Of a stretch of 64,000 nucleotides of DNA, positions 25,709 to 33,912 are shown piece by piece. The stretch spans positions 620,001 to 684,000 of the forward strand of contig NZ_JASERL010000002.1 of assembly GCF_030766935.1 (NCBI RefSeq), in the 5' to 3' direction. Within the stretch, counting starts at the first letter, position 1, and every line of letters starts with the position of its first letter. The position numbers were made by a program, and so were the translations under genes. The stretch is from Streptomyces sp. KL109B (GTDB lineage: Bacteria > Actinomycetota > Actinomycetes > Streptomycetales > Streptomycetaceae). Below the pieces are notes generated by a model that saw only the letters and a program-made list of their open reading frames with translations, had not been told where the DNA came from and ran no database searches.

Positions 25709-26137
25709 ATGTCACCACGATGGACTCCGAATCCGGACGTGCGTACGGGACGTCACGTGGTCCACAACCTTCATGTCCATTTGGTCTTCGTCACCAAATA
25801 CCGGCGCAGAGCCTTCACGGACGAGATGCTGACGCGGTGCGAGGAGGTCATGCGGGAGGTCTGCGAGGACTTCGAGGCCGAGCTGAGGCAGTTCAACGGC
25901 GAGGAGGACCACGTCCATCTCCTCGTGCACTACCCACCGAAGGTCCAGCTGTCCAAGCTGGTCAACTCCCTCAAGGGCGTCTCCTCCCGCTACCTGCGCA
26001 AGGAGTACGACGCGCATGTGCGCCGATACCTATGGGGTGGACATTTCTGGTCCGGCTCCTACTTCGCATCAAGCTGCGGGGGCGCGCCACTGACCGTCGT
26101 ACGTCAGTACATCGAGAATCAACAGCGACCGGTGTGA
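25709..26137 (+). CDS. tnpA: IS200/IS605-family TnpA, Y1 HUH transposase
   Basis: The 142-residue protein is a single-strand transposase. It has the early HNLHVHLVFVTKYRRRAF block, the metal-binding HUH motif in EDHVHLLVHYPP (about 67-78) and the catalytic tyrosine in VVRQYIENQ near 134. All key residues are present and the length is usual. It starts 23 bp from the oppositely oriented tnpB, so their promoters overlap. The hairpin downstream of its stop has been split by the IS1182-type element, so the enzyme may no longer mobilise its own element. Confidence 0.93.
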   Translation: MSPRWTPNPDVRTGRHVVHNLHVHLVFVTKYRRRAFTDEMLTRCEEVMREVCEDFEAELRQFNGEEDHVHLLVHYPPKVQLSKLVNSLKGVSSRYLRKEYDAHVRRYLWGGHFWSGSYFASSCGGAPLTVVRQYIENQQRPV

Positions 26138-26211
26138 GCCTTGCCGCTGCGCGGCACATCGCTCCGGGCTCCGCGCCGGAATCCAAGGATGCGCCTCACC
26201 TCCGCCCTGAA

Positions 26212-27988
26212 GGACTCTGCTGAGGAATGCGTGATTCGAGCGGGGCTGGGTCGTTGGCCCCCATGGTTGTTGTGGTCGTGGGCGGGAGGGCCGAGAGATG
26301 TCGCTGGAGCCACGGGCGGATCAGGGGGTGCCGGAGCTGACAGCCCGGGTGGTTCGGGCAGCGTTCCCGAAGGGAACGCTCGCGGTGCGGATCCGGGAGG
26401 CGTTGGGCGCTCTGTTTGAGGACGAGGCGTTCGCCGGCGCGTTCGCCGTCCGGGGCCGCCCGGCTGTCTCGCCAGGGGCGTTGGCCTTGGTGTCGGTGTT
26501 GCAGTACGCGGAGGGGCTGACCGACCGGCAGGCCGCTGACCAGGTGCGGGCCCGGATTGACTGGAAGTTCCTGCTCGGCCTGGAACTGGGTGATCCCGGG
26601 TTCGACGCTTCCGTACTGAGCCTGTTCCGTTCGCGTCTCATCGAGCACGGACTGGAACAGACGACGCTGGAGCTGGTGCTGGAACGCCTGCGCGGACTGG
26701 ACCTGCTCAAGGCCGGTGGCCGGCAGCGGACTGATTCCACGCACGTGCTCGCGGCGGTGCGGACGCTGAACCGGATGGAGTTCGTCGGTGAGACGCTGCG
26801 AGCTGCACTGGAAGCGCTGGCGGTCGCGGCCCCGGCATGGCTGTCCGGTCTGGTCACAGCCGAGTGGGCCGAGCGCTACGGGCCGCGCGTGGACGACTAC
26901 CGCTTCCCCAAGGGCGAAGGGGTCCGTGAACAGTGGTCTGAGCAGGTCGGACGAGACGGATTCGTCCTGCTGGAGGCGGCTTACGCCCCCATGGCTCCCG
27001 ACTGGCTGCGCGAGATCGGGGCGGTGCAGGTCCTACGGGTCTCCTGGATCCAGCAGTACCACCGCGACGGAAAGGGGGTGCGCTGGCGGGAGAGCAAGGA
27101 TCTCCCGCCCGTTCATCACCGGTTGTGCTCGCCCTATGACACCGATGCCCGCTACGGGATCAAGCGCGGCTCGGGCTGGACCGGCTACAAGGCGCATCTG
27201 ACCGAGACTTGTGAGCCGGACGCGCCGCACGTGATCACGCAGGTGGCCACCACCGACGCCGTGGTGGCCGACACGGAGATGACCGAACCGGTCCACCAGG
27301 CGCTCGCGGAGCGGGAGTTGCTCCCGGACGTGCATGTCGTGGATGCCGGCTACACCACTGCCGCCTTGTTCCTGGCCGCGACCGGGCGGGGCATGGAACT
27401 GCTCGGCCCGGCCCCGCACGACAGCAGTCGCCAGTCCCGAGAGGCTCAGGGCTTCTCCCGCGCCGACTTCACCATCGACTGGGATGACGAGAGCGCCGTC
27501 TGCCCAGGCGGGCACCGAAGTTTCGAGTGGTGGGAACAGAAACACCACCGCAACGGCACTCCGGTCCTCAAGGTGTTCTTCTCTGCCGAGCACTGCCGCC
27601 CTTGCCCGAAGCAGACGTCGTGCACCGAGCCCCCGTCCGGCCGTCGGGGCAGGGGCATCACGATCCTGCCACGCGAGCGGCACGAGGCCGCCCTCGAAGC
27701 CGTCCGCCAGGCCCAGGAGACCGATGAGTGGAAGGACCGTTACGCGATTCGGGCCGGGGTCGAAGGCACGATCTCCCAGGCCGTCCGCGTCACCGGCCTC
27801 CGCCGCACCCGCTACCGCAACCTCCCCGCGACCCGCCTCGGTCACGTCTTCGCCGCCATCGCGATCAACATCATCCGCATCGACCGGTGGCTGACCGGCA
27901 CCCCGCTCGGCGGCACCCGCACCTCCCACCTCGAAGCCCTCATACTCGCGGCCTGACAGCCCAATTCGCGGAATTCTCAGCAGAGTCC
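26212..27988 (+). mobile_element. IS1182-type insertion sequence with 4-bp TGAA target repeat
   Basis: The 1777-bp element is bounded by terminal inverted repeats GGACTCTGCTGAG (26212-26224 and, inverted, 27976-27988), followed by weaker matches. It is flanked by direct repeats TGAA (26208-26211 and 27989-27992). It contains one transposase gene on the plus strand. Removing it and one TGAA restores the hairpin CTCCGCCC-TGAA-GGCCGGAG, showing that it entered the hairpin loop. Confidence 0.85.
26298..27956 (+). CDS. IS1182-family DDE transposase
   Basis: The 552-residue protein carries the IS1182 N-terminal block (GRPAVSPGALALVSVLQYAE, then LTDRQAADQVRARIDWKFLL), the first catalytic Asp in RTDSTHV (about 150), the second in VVDAGYTTAALF (about 348) and the Glu in RAGVEGTISQAVRVTGLRRT near 490. 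A cysteine cluster, CRPCPKQTSC, lies in between. Length is normal and no frameshift is seen, so the element could be active. Confidence 0.92.
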   Translation: MSLEPRADQGVPELTARVVRAAFPKGTLAVRIREALGALFEDEAFAGAFAVRGRPAVSPGALALVSVLQYAEGLTDRQAADQVRARIDWKFLLGLELGDPGFDASVLSLFRSRLIEHGLEQTTLELVLERLRGLDLLKAGGRQRTDSTHVLAAVRTLNRMEFVGETLRAALEALAVAAPAWLSGLVTAEWAERYGPRVDDYRFPKGEGVREQWSEQVGRDGFVLLEAAYAPMAPDWLREIGAVQVLRVSWIQQYHRDGKGVRWRESKDLPPVHHRLCSPYDTDARYGIKRGSGWTGYKAHLTETCEPDAPHVITQVATTDAVVADTEMTEPVHQALAERELLPDVHVVDAGYTTAALFLAATGRGMELLGPAPHDSSRQSREAQGFSRADFTIDWDDESAVCPGGHRSFEWWEQKHHRNGTPVLKVFFSAEHCRPCPKQTSCTEPPSGRRGRGITILPRERHEAALEAVRQAQETDEWKDRYAIRAGVEGTISQAVRVTGLRRTRYRNLPATRLGHVFAAIAINIIRIDRWLTGTPLGGTRTSHLEALILAA

Positions 27989-28052
27989 TGAAGGCCGGAG
28001 CACTGCGAATGAATCCCGGTAGCGAGCGGCGATCACGTCCCACGCCCACCCG

Positions 28053-29324
28053 TCACTCCGGCCACGGCAGCCACGCCCGCACCGCGAAGCCGCCGTCCGG
28101 TTCCGCGCCGTGGGTGAGCCGGCCGCCCGCGAGGGTGGCGCGTTCGGTGAGGCCGATGAGGCCTTGTCCCGAGCCGGGGACGTGCGGCACCGCGCCGGGT
28201 GGCGGCGGGTTGCGGACGGTGATCGTGAGCCCGTCGCCCGCGTCGCCCTCCAAGGTGACCGCGACCTCGGCTCCGGGGGCGTGCTTACGGGCGTTGGTGA
28301 GGCCCTCCTGGGCGATGCGGTAGGCGGTGCGTCCGGTGGAGGCGGGCACGGCCTTGGGATCGGGGACGCGGGTGTCGACGGCGACCTTCATGCCGGCCTC
28401 GCGGGACTCGGCGATCAGGGTGTCGAGGGCGGCGAGGGTGGGCTGCGGCCGCCCGGACTCCGCGCCGTGGTCGGCCGCGCGCAGCACGCCGATGATCTCG
28501 CGCAGGTCCTGAAGCGCTTCGTGGGCGCTCTCGCGGATCACGCCCGCGGCCCGCGCGATCTCTTCTCGGGGCGCGTCGGGGCGGAACTCCAGGGCGCCCG
28601 CGTGCACGCTCAGCAGCGTCAGCCGGTGGGCGAGCACGTCGTGCATCTCGCGCGCGATGTCCTCGCGGGCGAGCCGCTGCGCCTGCTCGGCGCGGAGCGC
28701 GGACTCGGTCTCGGCGCGCCGCGCGCGGTCCCGCAGCGACATCAGGAGCTGGCGCCGGGAGCGTACGAACATGCCCCAGCCGACGACCGTGATCGTGATG
28801 ATGACGGTGAACGAGACGGAGAGCAGGTACGAGGACTCGGGGTCGGGGCGCAGCCAGAAGAACACCGGGATGAGCGCGATGGAGCTGCCCGCCACCCAGC
28901 CGACGTAGCGGAACGGCCGGTGCACGGCGAGCGTGAACACCGCGATCATGGCGGCGCCGCCCGCGGTGTTGGACAGGAAGCCGACCGGGATCATCGCGAC
29001 GGCGTACCCCAGCGGCCAGCGCCTGCGCAGCCAGACCGCGGCGCAGGCGGCGGCGCCGAGCACCTGGTCGAGGACGGCGAAGGCGGGCGCGAGGTGCGGT
29101 TCGTCCCAGACCTGCTCGGCGAAGATCAGGCCGAGGAAGACGGCGATCCCGAAGCAGCTGAAGTCGACGATCCAGTCACGTGCGGTGCGCCGCCTGCGGC
29201 CGGGACGTCCCTCGGGGTCCAGGTCGAGTTCGTCGGCGACGGCCGAGGGCAGCAGCCATCGGCGCCATCGCCGCGCGGGCCCGCCCGCCGGCTGCGGGGT
29301 CCCGGACTGCCGCACTGCCTCCAT
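28053..29324 (-). CDS. NarL-system-type sensor histidine kinase, now without its response regulator
   Basis: The 423-residue kinase has four to six membrane segments (about 48-185), including FSCFGIAVFLGLIFAEQVW, then a dimerisation/phosphoacceptor helix REDIAREMHDVLAHRLTLLS with His near 223 and an ATPase domain (TAYRIAQEGLTNARKHAPGA, then GSGQGLIGLTERATLAGG). This is the HisKA_3 class, which pairs with LuxR-type regulators. Such genes are nearly always followed directly by their regulator, but here IS sequence follows and only the regulator tail survives at 24208-24327. The kinase may be orphaned or serve another regulator. Confidence 0.9.
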   Translation of the reverse strand: MEAVRQSGTPQPAGGPARRWRRWLLPSAVADELDLDPEGRPGRRRRTARDWIVDFSCFGIAVFLGLIFAEQVWDEPHLAPAFAVLDQVLGAAACAAVWLRRRWPLGYAVAMIPVGFLSNTAGGAAMIAVFTLAVHRPFRYVGWVAGSSIALIPVFFWLRPDPESSYLLSVSFTVIITITVVGWGMFVRSRRQLLMSLRDRARRAETESALRAEQAQRLAREDIAREMHDVLAHRLTLLSVHAGALEFRPDAPREEIARAAGVIRESAHEALQDLREIIGVLRAADHGAESGRPQPTLAALDTLIAESREAGMKVAVDTRVPDPKAVPASTGRTAYRIAQEGLTNARKHAPGAEVAVTLEGDAGDGLTITVRNPPPPGAVPHVPGSGQGLIGLTERATLAGGRLTHGAEPDGGFAVRAWLPWPE

Positions 29325-29503
29325 GGTCGACAAATCTACGCACCCCGGGCGCCGCACACCGCACCGAGCGCCGTTTCCGCGACCAAAGTCCCGAGCCCCT
29401 CGACTTTGGTCGCACCGCGCGGCCACCACGCGCGACCGGCGTCGCCCATGGCTCGCCCCGCGGCCGATGTGCGTGGGGGGTCCGCGGGGCGAGAGTCCTG
29501 TGC

Positions 29504-29722
29504 ATGAACAAGAAGCAGTGGTTGCAGATCGTCGAGGTCGTCGGGGCCTTCGCCCTGATCCAGGGCGCGGTCGGCGTCCTCCACGCGCTCACCGGCCTGC
29601 TCGGCTGGGGTCTGATCGAGCGCGTCGGGTTCCTCGACGGCCACGAGGTCTACGGCAGCATCGCGCTGATCGTGCTCGCGATCGCCCTGTTCGCGGCCGT
29701 CGAGGCCCAGAAGAAGGGCTGA
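29504..29722 (+). CDS. Small two-helix membrane protein, unknown function
   Basis: The 72-residue protein, MNKKQWLQIVEVVGAFALIQ..., has two predicted membrane helices (about 8-30 and 48-66) and a lysine-rich C terminus (AAVEAQKKG). The start is set at ATG 29504. It is divergent from the sensor kinase across a 179-bp region. I do not recognise the family. Codon use and hydrophobic pattern support a real gene. Confidence 0.7.
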   Translation: MNKKQWLQIVEVVGAFALIQGAVGVLHALTGLLGWGLIERVGFLDGHEVYGSIALIVLAIALFAAVEAQKKG

Positions 29723-29738
29723 TCCCTCCGGGGGGCGG

Positions 29739-30158
29739 TCAGCAGTCGTAGTCGACCAGGTCGAAGGAGGCGTAGTGGTCCGCCGTGTAGTAGTCCTCCT
29801 GGTTCGACTCTCCCGTGACGATGCGGCGGGCGCCGCGGTCGTCCGAGCCCGGCGTGATCACCGTGTACTCGTGGTAGTAGCCGGACGACTGGTCGGGCAG
29901 GATGCCCTCCCGGTTGGAGAAGACCGTGCCGTCCTGCTCGTACGGGTACGGTCCGCCCTGCTCGATGAGGTCCAGGGTGTCGTGCGCCTCGCCGGGCAGC
30001 GCGGAGTAGCAGATGTCGCCGACGGCGGCGGCCGATACGGCGGCGTGGGAGGCGACGGCCGGGGCCGGGGCCGGGGCGGCGATCGCGGTGGAGCCGCCGC
30101 CCAGGAGGAGGGCGGCGGCGACGGCTGAGGCGGCGATGAAGCGTGGGGGAATCTTCAT
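29739..30158 (-). CDS. Secreted guanyl-specific ribonuclease, RNase Sa type
   Basis: The 139-residue precursor has a signal peptide (MKIPPRFIAASAVAAALLLG, cleavage near residue 45) and a mature domain closely matching Streptomyces RNase Sa: CYSALPGEAHDTLDLIEQGG, YPYEQDGTVFSNREGILP, YYHEYTVITPG with the catalytic Glu, RGARRIV with the Arg, and EDYYTADHYASFDLVDYDC with the catalytic His. A disulphide would join the Cys in DICYS to the C-terminal Cys. RNase Sa cleaves RNA after G. No barstar-like inhibitor gene is adjacent. Confidence 0.93.
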   Translation of the reverse strand: MKIPPRFIAASAVAAALLLGGGSTAIAAPAPAPAVASHAAVSAAAVGDICYSALPGEAHDTLDLIEQGGPYPYEQDGTVFSNREGILPDQSSGYYHEYTVITPGSDDRGARRIVTGESNQEDYYTADHYASFDLVDYDC

Positions 30159-30223
30159 GCCCTCAGTGTGACGCGCGTAGAGGTGCGCATGTCAACACCA
30201 ACTCCCTCTTGTTTTCCGCCAGT

Positions 30224-30835
30224 TCACTCGAAGGTGCCGTACGTGGGGCGGCCCGCCAGTTCGTACGTGGAGAAGACCACGCCCTTGGCGAAGGCGCGCG
30301 ATTCGGCGAGGCGGAAGGTCGCGGGCAGCACGCGGTCCGTGAACAGGCGCTTGCCGGTGCCGAGGACGACCGGGCAGGTCAGGAGGCGGACGGTGTCGAT
30401 GAGCCCGTGGCCGAGCAGGAACGCGGCGAGTGCGGCGCTGCCGTGGATCTGCAGTTCGCCGCCGGGGCGCTCCTTGAGCGCGGTGACGTCCTTGACGAGG
30501 TCGGAGCCGCCGATGATCTGCGTACCGGCCCAGTCGGCGCTCTTCAGGGTCCGGCTGGCGACGTACTTGGGGCGGCTGTTCAGGGGCCCCGCGATGGTGT
30601 CGGCGGGGTCGGTCCTGAGCGGCCAGTAGGCGGCGAAGATGTCGTACGTGCGGCGGCCGAGGAGGTACGCGTCGGCGCGGCCGAGGAGCTCGGCGTTGTA
30701 CGCGCCGAGCTCCTCGTCGAAGAACGGGAACGACCAGCCGCCGTGCGGGAACCCGTCGGAGGGGTCCTCCTCCGGGCCGCCCGGCGCCTGGATGACGCCG
30801 TCGAGGGTGATCTGCTGGGTGAGGGTGAGCTTCAT
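30224..30835 (-). CDS. Dihydrofolate reductase-like (RibD C-terminal domain) protein
   Basis: The 203-residue protein is of the RibD_C family often annotated as dihydrofolate reductase-like. It shows LTQQITLDGVIQAPGGPEED at the start, LLGRRTYDIFAAYWP (about 58-72), the NADPH-contact region ELQIHGSAALAAFLLGHGLI and PVVLGTGKRLF. The many members in actinomycetes are mostly of unknown substrate, so a reductase role is only inferred. It stands alone between the RNase and AIM24 genes, all on the minus strand. Confidence 0.85.
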   Translation of the reverse strand: MKLTLTQQITLDGVIQAPGGPEEDPSDGFPHGGWSFPFFDEELGAYNAELLGRADAYLLGRRTYDIFAAYWPLRTDPADTIAGPLNSRPKYVASRTLKSADWAGTQIIGGSDLVKDVTALKERPGGELQIHGSAALAAFLLGHGLIDTVRLLTCPVVLGTGKRLFTDRVLPATFRLAESRAFAKGVVFSTYELAGRPTYGTFE

Positions 30836-30973
30836 GGCGGGCTCCGTCGGTGGGTGCGCCAGTGGGTGCGAACGCCGGATGCGGACGCTTCACCCATGAC
30901 GACCCCGGGACCGCCCGGAACTCATCGCGCACTCGGCTCACGCGCGCGTGCCCGTCAGCCGCGCGCGTGCCCG

Positions 30974-31798
30974 TCAGCCCTGCCGGGTCGAGAACAGGCC
31001 GCCCGTCATGCCCTCCTTGTCGCCGCCCTGCGCCTTCTTCAGGGCGTTGGCCAGGCCCTCGATGGTCATGGACTGGAGGATGACGCGGCCGTTGCCCTCC
31101 AGCGTCGCGAGGCTGAGGCCCTCGCCGCCGAACACCGCGTTCATCAGGCCCTGGCGGTTGAGGCCGCCGATGCGCTGGATGCCGTACTGGATGCCCTCCT
31201 CGAAGGCGACGATGCAGCCGGTGTCGACCTCGATGCGGCCGCCGAAGTCCGCCGGGTTCAGGTCGATGAAGTTGCCGGAGCCGGCGATGATCACAGTGCC
31301 GCGCCCGGTGAACTTCTCCAGGACGAAGCCCTCGCCGCCCTTGCGTCCGGTCTGCCCGCCCTGCCAGGCGATGCCGAAGTCGACGCTCGACTCGGCGGCC
31401 ACGAAGGCGTCCTTCTCGGCGAACCACGCGCGCGTACCGTCGAGTTCGAGCGCGCGCATCTCCCCCGGCAGCACCCCGGCGAAGCCCACGGTGCCCTCGC
31501 CGCCCTGCGACGTGAAGTACTGGAAGGCGAGCGACTCGCCCGCGAGGGCGCGCTGGCCGACCTGCATGGCGGTGCCCATGGCCTGGCGCAGCATGCCCGC
31601 GGCGCCGCCGCCTCCGCCCCCGCCGCCCTGGGCCTGCTGTCCGCCGCCCTGGGAGGGGCCGGAGAGCCGGGTCTCCATCGTCACGTTCGCCGTCTTGAAC
31701 AGGAACTTTCCCGCCTCGCAGTAGACGGTCTGGCCGGGCCGGAGGGTCACCACGGCCATCTGCATCGCGTTGCCGACGATCTCTTGCTGAAGTGTCAC
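30974..31798 (-). CDS. AIM24/TIGR00266-family protein
   Basis: The 274-residue protein starts at GTG 31798. It has the beta-rich AIM24 repeat pattern: AVVTLRPGQTVYCEAGKFLF near the start, FAGVLPGEMRALEL, GTVIIAGSGNFIDLNPADFG and YGIQRIGGLNRQGLMNAVFG. A Gly/Gln-rich linker (about 46-66) interrupts the first domain. The family is related to yeast mitochondrial AIM24 and has no settled bacterial function. No enzymatic motif is visible. Confidence 0.85.
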   Translation of the reverse strand: MTLQQEIVGNAMQMAVVTLRPGQTVYCEAGKFLFKTANVTMETRLSGPSQGGGQQAQGGGGGGGGAAGMLRQAMGTAMQVGQRALAGESLAFQYFTSQGGEGTVGFAGVLPGEMRALELDGTRAWFAEKDAFVAAESSVDFGIAWQGGQTGRKGGEGFVLEKFTGRGTVIIAGSGNFIDLNPADFGGRIEVDTGCIVAFEEGIQYGIQRIGGLNRQGLMNAVFGGEGLSLATLEGNGRVILQSMTIEGLANALKKAQGGDKEGMTGGLFSTRQG

Positions 31799-31952
31799 GT
31801 CCCGTTCAACGACGGGGGCGGACGAAAAGGTTCCGCCGCGGTTCCCACAGCGATACGACGAGTCCCGACATCGACGTCCATTTGCCGCCAGTCATCGTCT
31901 CCGTAGATCGCTGTACTTGAAGCCACAACATCCGCTCTCTACAGGAGGCGAC

Positions 31953-32684
31953 ATGAACGGCGAGGTGGCTCTCGTAACCGGCGGCTCCCGCGGCATCGGC
32001 GCGGCGACGGCGCTGCGGCTCGCCCGCGACGGCTTCGACGTGGCACTCACCTACGTACAGGGCAAGGACGCCGCCGAGGAGGTGGTGCGGCGGATCGAGG
32101 CGCTGGGGCGGCGCGGGCTCGCCGTGCGGGCCGATTCGGCGGACGCGGGCGAGGCGGCGGAGGCGGTGGAGCGGACGGTGGCGGGGCTGGGCCGGATCGA
32201 CGTGCTGGTCAACAACGTGGGCGTCGGAGCGCTCGGGCCGCTGGACGGCTTCTCCCTCGCGGACGTGGACCGGGCGCTCGCCGTGAACGTACGCGGCGTC
32301 TTCCTCACCACGCAGGCCGCGGCGGCCAGACTCCCCGAAGGCGGCCGGATCGTCACCGTCGGCTCGTGCATGGCCCAGCACGTGCCGGGTCCGGGCGGCA
32401 CGCTCTACGCGACGAGCAAGTCGGCCCTGATCGGTCTGACGAAGGCGCTCGCGCGGGAGCTCGGCGGGCGCGGCATCACCGCGAACATCGTGCACCCGGG
32501 TCCGACGGACACCGACATGAACCCGGCCGACGGGCCGTACGCCGAGGCCCAGGCCGCGGACACCGCGCTCGGCCGGTACGGCACGGCGGAGGAGGTGGCG
32601 TCGACGGTCGCGTACCTGGCGGGCGAGGGCGCCTCGTACGTGACGGGCGCCGAGTTCGCGGTGGACGGCGGGCACGCCGCGTAA
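31953..32684 (+). CDS. Short-chain dehydrogenase/reductase, FabG-like
   Basis: The 243-residue SDR has the NAD(P) motif TGGSRGIG (about 9-16), NNVGVGALGPL, a catalytic Ser in TVGSCM, Tyr and Lys in YATSKSA and the C-terminal YVTGAEFAVDGGHAA. ATG 31953 is chosen for the AGGAGG six bases upstream. It resembles 3-oxoacyl-ACP or sugar-type reductases. The isolated position between AIM24 and the allantoin genes gives no hint of substrate. Confidence 0.92.
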   Translation: MNGEVALVTGGSRGIGAATALRLARDGFDVALTYVQGKDAAEEVVRRIEALGRRGLAVRADSADAGEAAEAVERTVAGLGRIDVLVNNVGVGALGPLDGFSLADVDRALAVNVRGVFLTTQAAAARLPEGGRIVTVGSCMAQHVPGPGGTLYATSKSALIGLTKALARELGGRGITANIVHPGPTDTDMNPADGPYAEAQAADTALGRYGTAEEVASTVAYLAGEGASYVTGAEFAVDGGHAA

Positions 32685-32774
32685 GCGGGCACGCCGCGTA
32701 AGGCGGCACAGAAGAATGCGGGGCACACCGGTGCTGTCAGGCCGGTGTGCCCCGCAAGTCGAACAGAGTACGGG

Positions 32775-33908
32775 CTAGGAGCCCAACTCCGCGTGGCGGG
32801 ACGCCAGTTGAGACGCGCCCTGGTCGGTGAGCGAGCCGAACAGGCGCAGCCGCGAGATGCCGCCGTCCGGGAAGATGTCGATGCGCGCGTGCGTACCGAC
32901 GGCCGGGGTGTCGAGGACGAAGCGGTGGTTGGTGTCGGGCTGGAGGCGGGTGCGGGGCAGGACCTCGACCCACTCGCCTTCCTCACCGTCGCGCACGGAA
33001 AGCGACGCCCAGCCCGCGCTGTTGCCCTTCAGGTACGCCGTGTCGATCTCCAGGGCGCGGATCTGCGACTGGGCGACGAGCTGGTAGCGGATCCAGTCGT
33101 TGCCGGTGTCGCGGCGGCGCCGAGTCTCCCAGCCGTCGTCCATCTTGCGGGAGCGGCCCGGCTGGATGGTGTTCGAGGCGGGCGAGTAGAAGAGGTTCGA
33201 GGCGTCCTCGGCGCGGCCGCCGTTCTCCAGCGCGACGACGTCGAAGGTGCCGAGCGTGGCGAGCCACTTCGGGTCCGGGAGGACCTCGCCGTAGACCCGG
33301 AGGCGGGCGATGCCGCCGTCGGGGTGCTGGTTGACGCGCAGGTGCGTGAAGCGCTGCGGCGATTCGACGACGAAGCCGTTCGCGGCGTGGCCGCCGACTG
33401 CCGTGCACGGGACGATCGTCGTCCACTTCACGTCGTCGGCGAGCAGTTCCTCGGGCGTGGGCGCGCCCTCGACGGAGGTGGCCTCGACGGAGACGGCCTG
33501 CGGGTAGTTGCCGCGGAAGTGGGCGGTGTCGACGACGACTCCGGCGATCACGCCGGGGGCGCCGAGGCGGACGAGGGCCCAGTCGTGGTCCTCCTCCGTG
33601 GGCCACGGGTGCTCGGCGGACGCGCCGCGCCGGCGGCGGGTCTCCCAGCCGTCCATGATCTTGCCCTTGTGGCCGAAGTGCTCCGGGTCGAACTCGGCGC
33701 GCTCGGGCACGAGAAGGTTCTCGCGCTGGGCGAAGAACTCGTCGTTCGCGGCGATCACACCGGCGCCGAGCTGGCGCGCGGCGAGGTTCGCGTACTGCGT
33801 GAACGGAAAGTCCGCGGTGCGGTAGTCGGCGTACGGGTCACCCCCGCCGTAGGGGCTCGCGTCGCCGGTGAAGTGGGGTATGCCGGAGGTCCCGTTGGTC
33901 GCGGACAT
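32775..33908 (-). CDS. alc: Allantoicase
   Basis: Allantoicase hydrolyses allantoate to ureidoglycolate and urea. The 377-residue protein has the two homologous halves typical of the enzyme, each with a KMDDGWETRRRR-type block (KIMDGWETRRRRGASAEHPW near 82 and KMDDGWETRRRRDTGNDWIR near 255) and paired segments VDTAHFRGNYP and IDTAYLKGNSAGW. Start ATG 33908 is four bases after the allantoinase stop, so the two form an operon. AllR would control both. Confidence 0.95.
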   Translation of the reverse strand: MSATNGTSGIPHFTGDASPYGGGDPYADYRTADFPFTQYANLAARQLGAGVIAANDEFFAQRENLLVPERAEFDPEHFGHKGKIMDGWETRRRRGASAEHPWPTEEDHDWALVRLGAPGVIAGVVVDTAHFRGNYPQAVSVEATSVEGAPTPEELLADDVKWTTIVPCTAVGGHAANGFVVESPQRFTHLRVNQHPDGGIARLRVYGEVLPDPKWLATLGTFDVVALENGGRAEDASNLFYSPASNTIQPGRSRKMDDGWETRRRRDTGNDWIRYQLVAQSQIRALEIDTAYLKGNSAGWASLSVRDGEEGEWVEVLPRTRLQPDTNHRFVLDTPAVGTHARIDIFPDGGISRLRLFGSLTDQGASQLASRHAELGS

Positions 33909-33912
33909 GGTG

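Larger units (their letters stand above)
24331..28000. mobile_element. IS605-like element (tnpA and tnpB divergent), interrupted by an IS1182-type element
   Basis: The element carries tnpB (leftward) and tnpA (rightward) from a 23-bp shared start region, with a terminal hairpin beyond tnpB (24331-24352) and a second one beyond tnpA. That second hairpin is split: CTCCGCCC-TGAA at 26200-26211 and TGAA-GGCCGGAG at 27989-28000, with an IS1182-type element between. Without the guest the element is about 1.9 kb, the normal IS605 size. It separates a sensor kinase from its response-regulator remnant. Confidence 0.8.

Noticed and set aside
30940..30980. Direct repeat GCGCGTGCCCGTCAGCC near the AIM24 gene end
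   Set aside because: It is only two short copies at a gene end, most simply a local duplication with no evident role.
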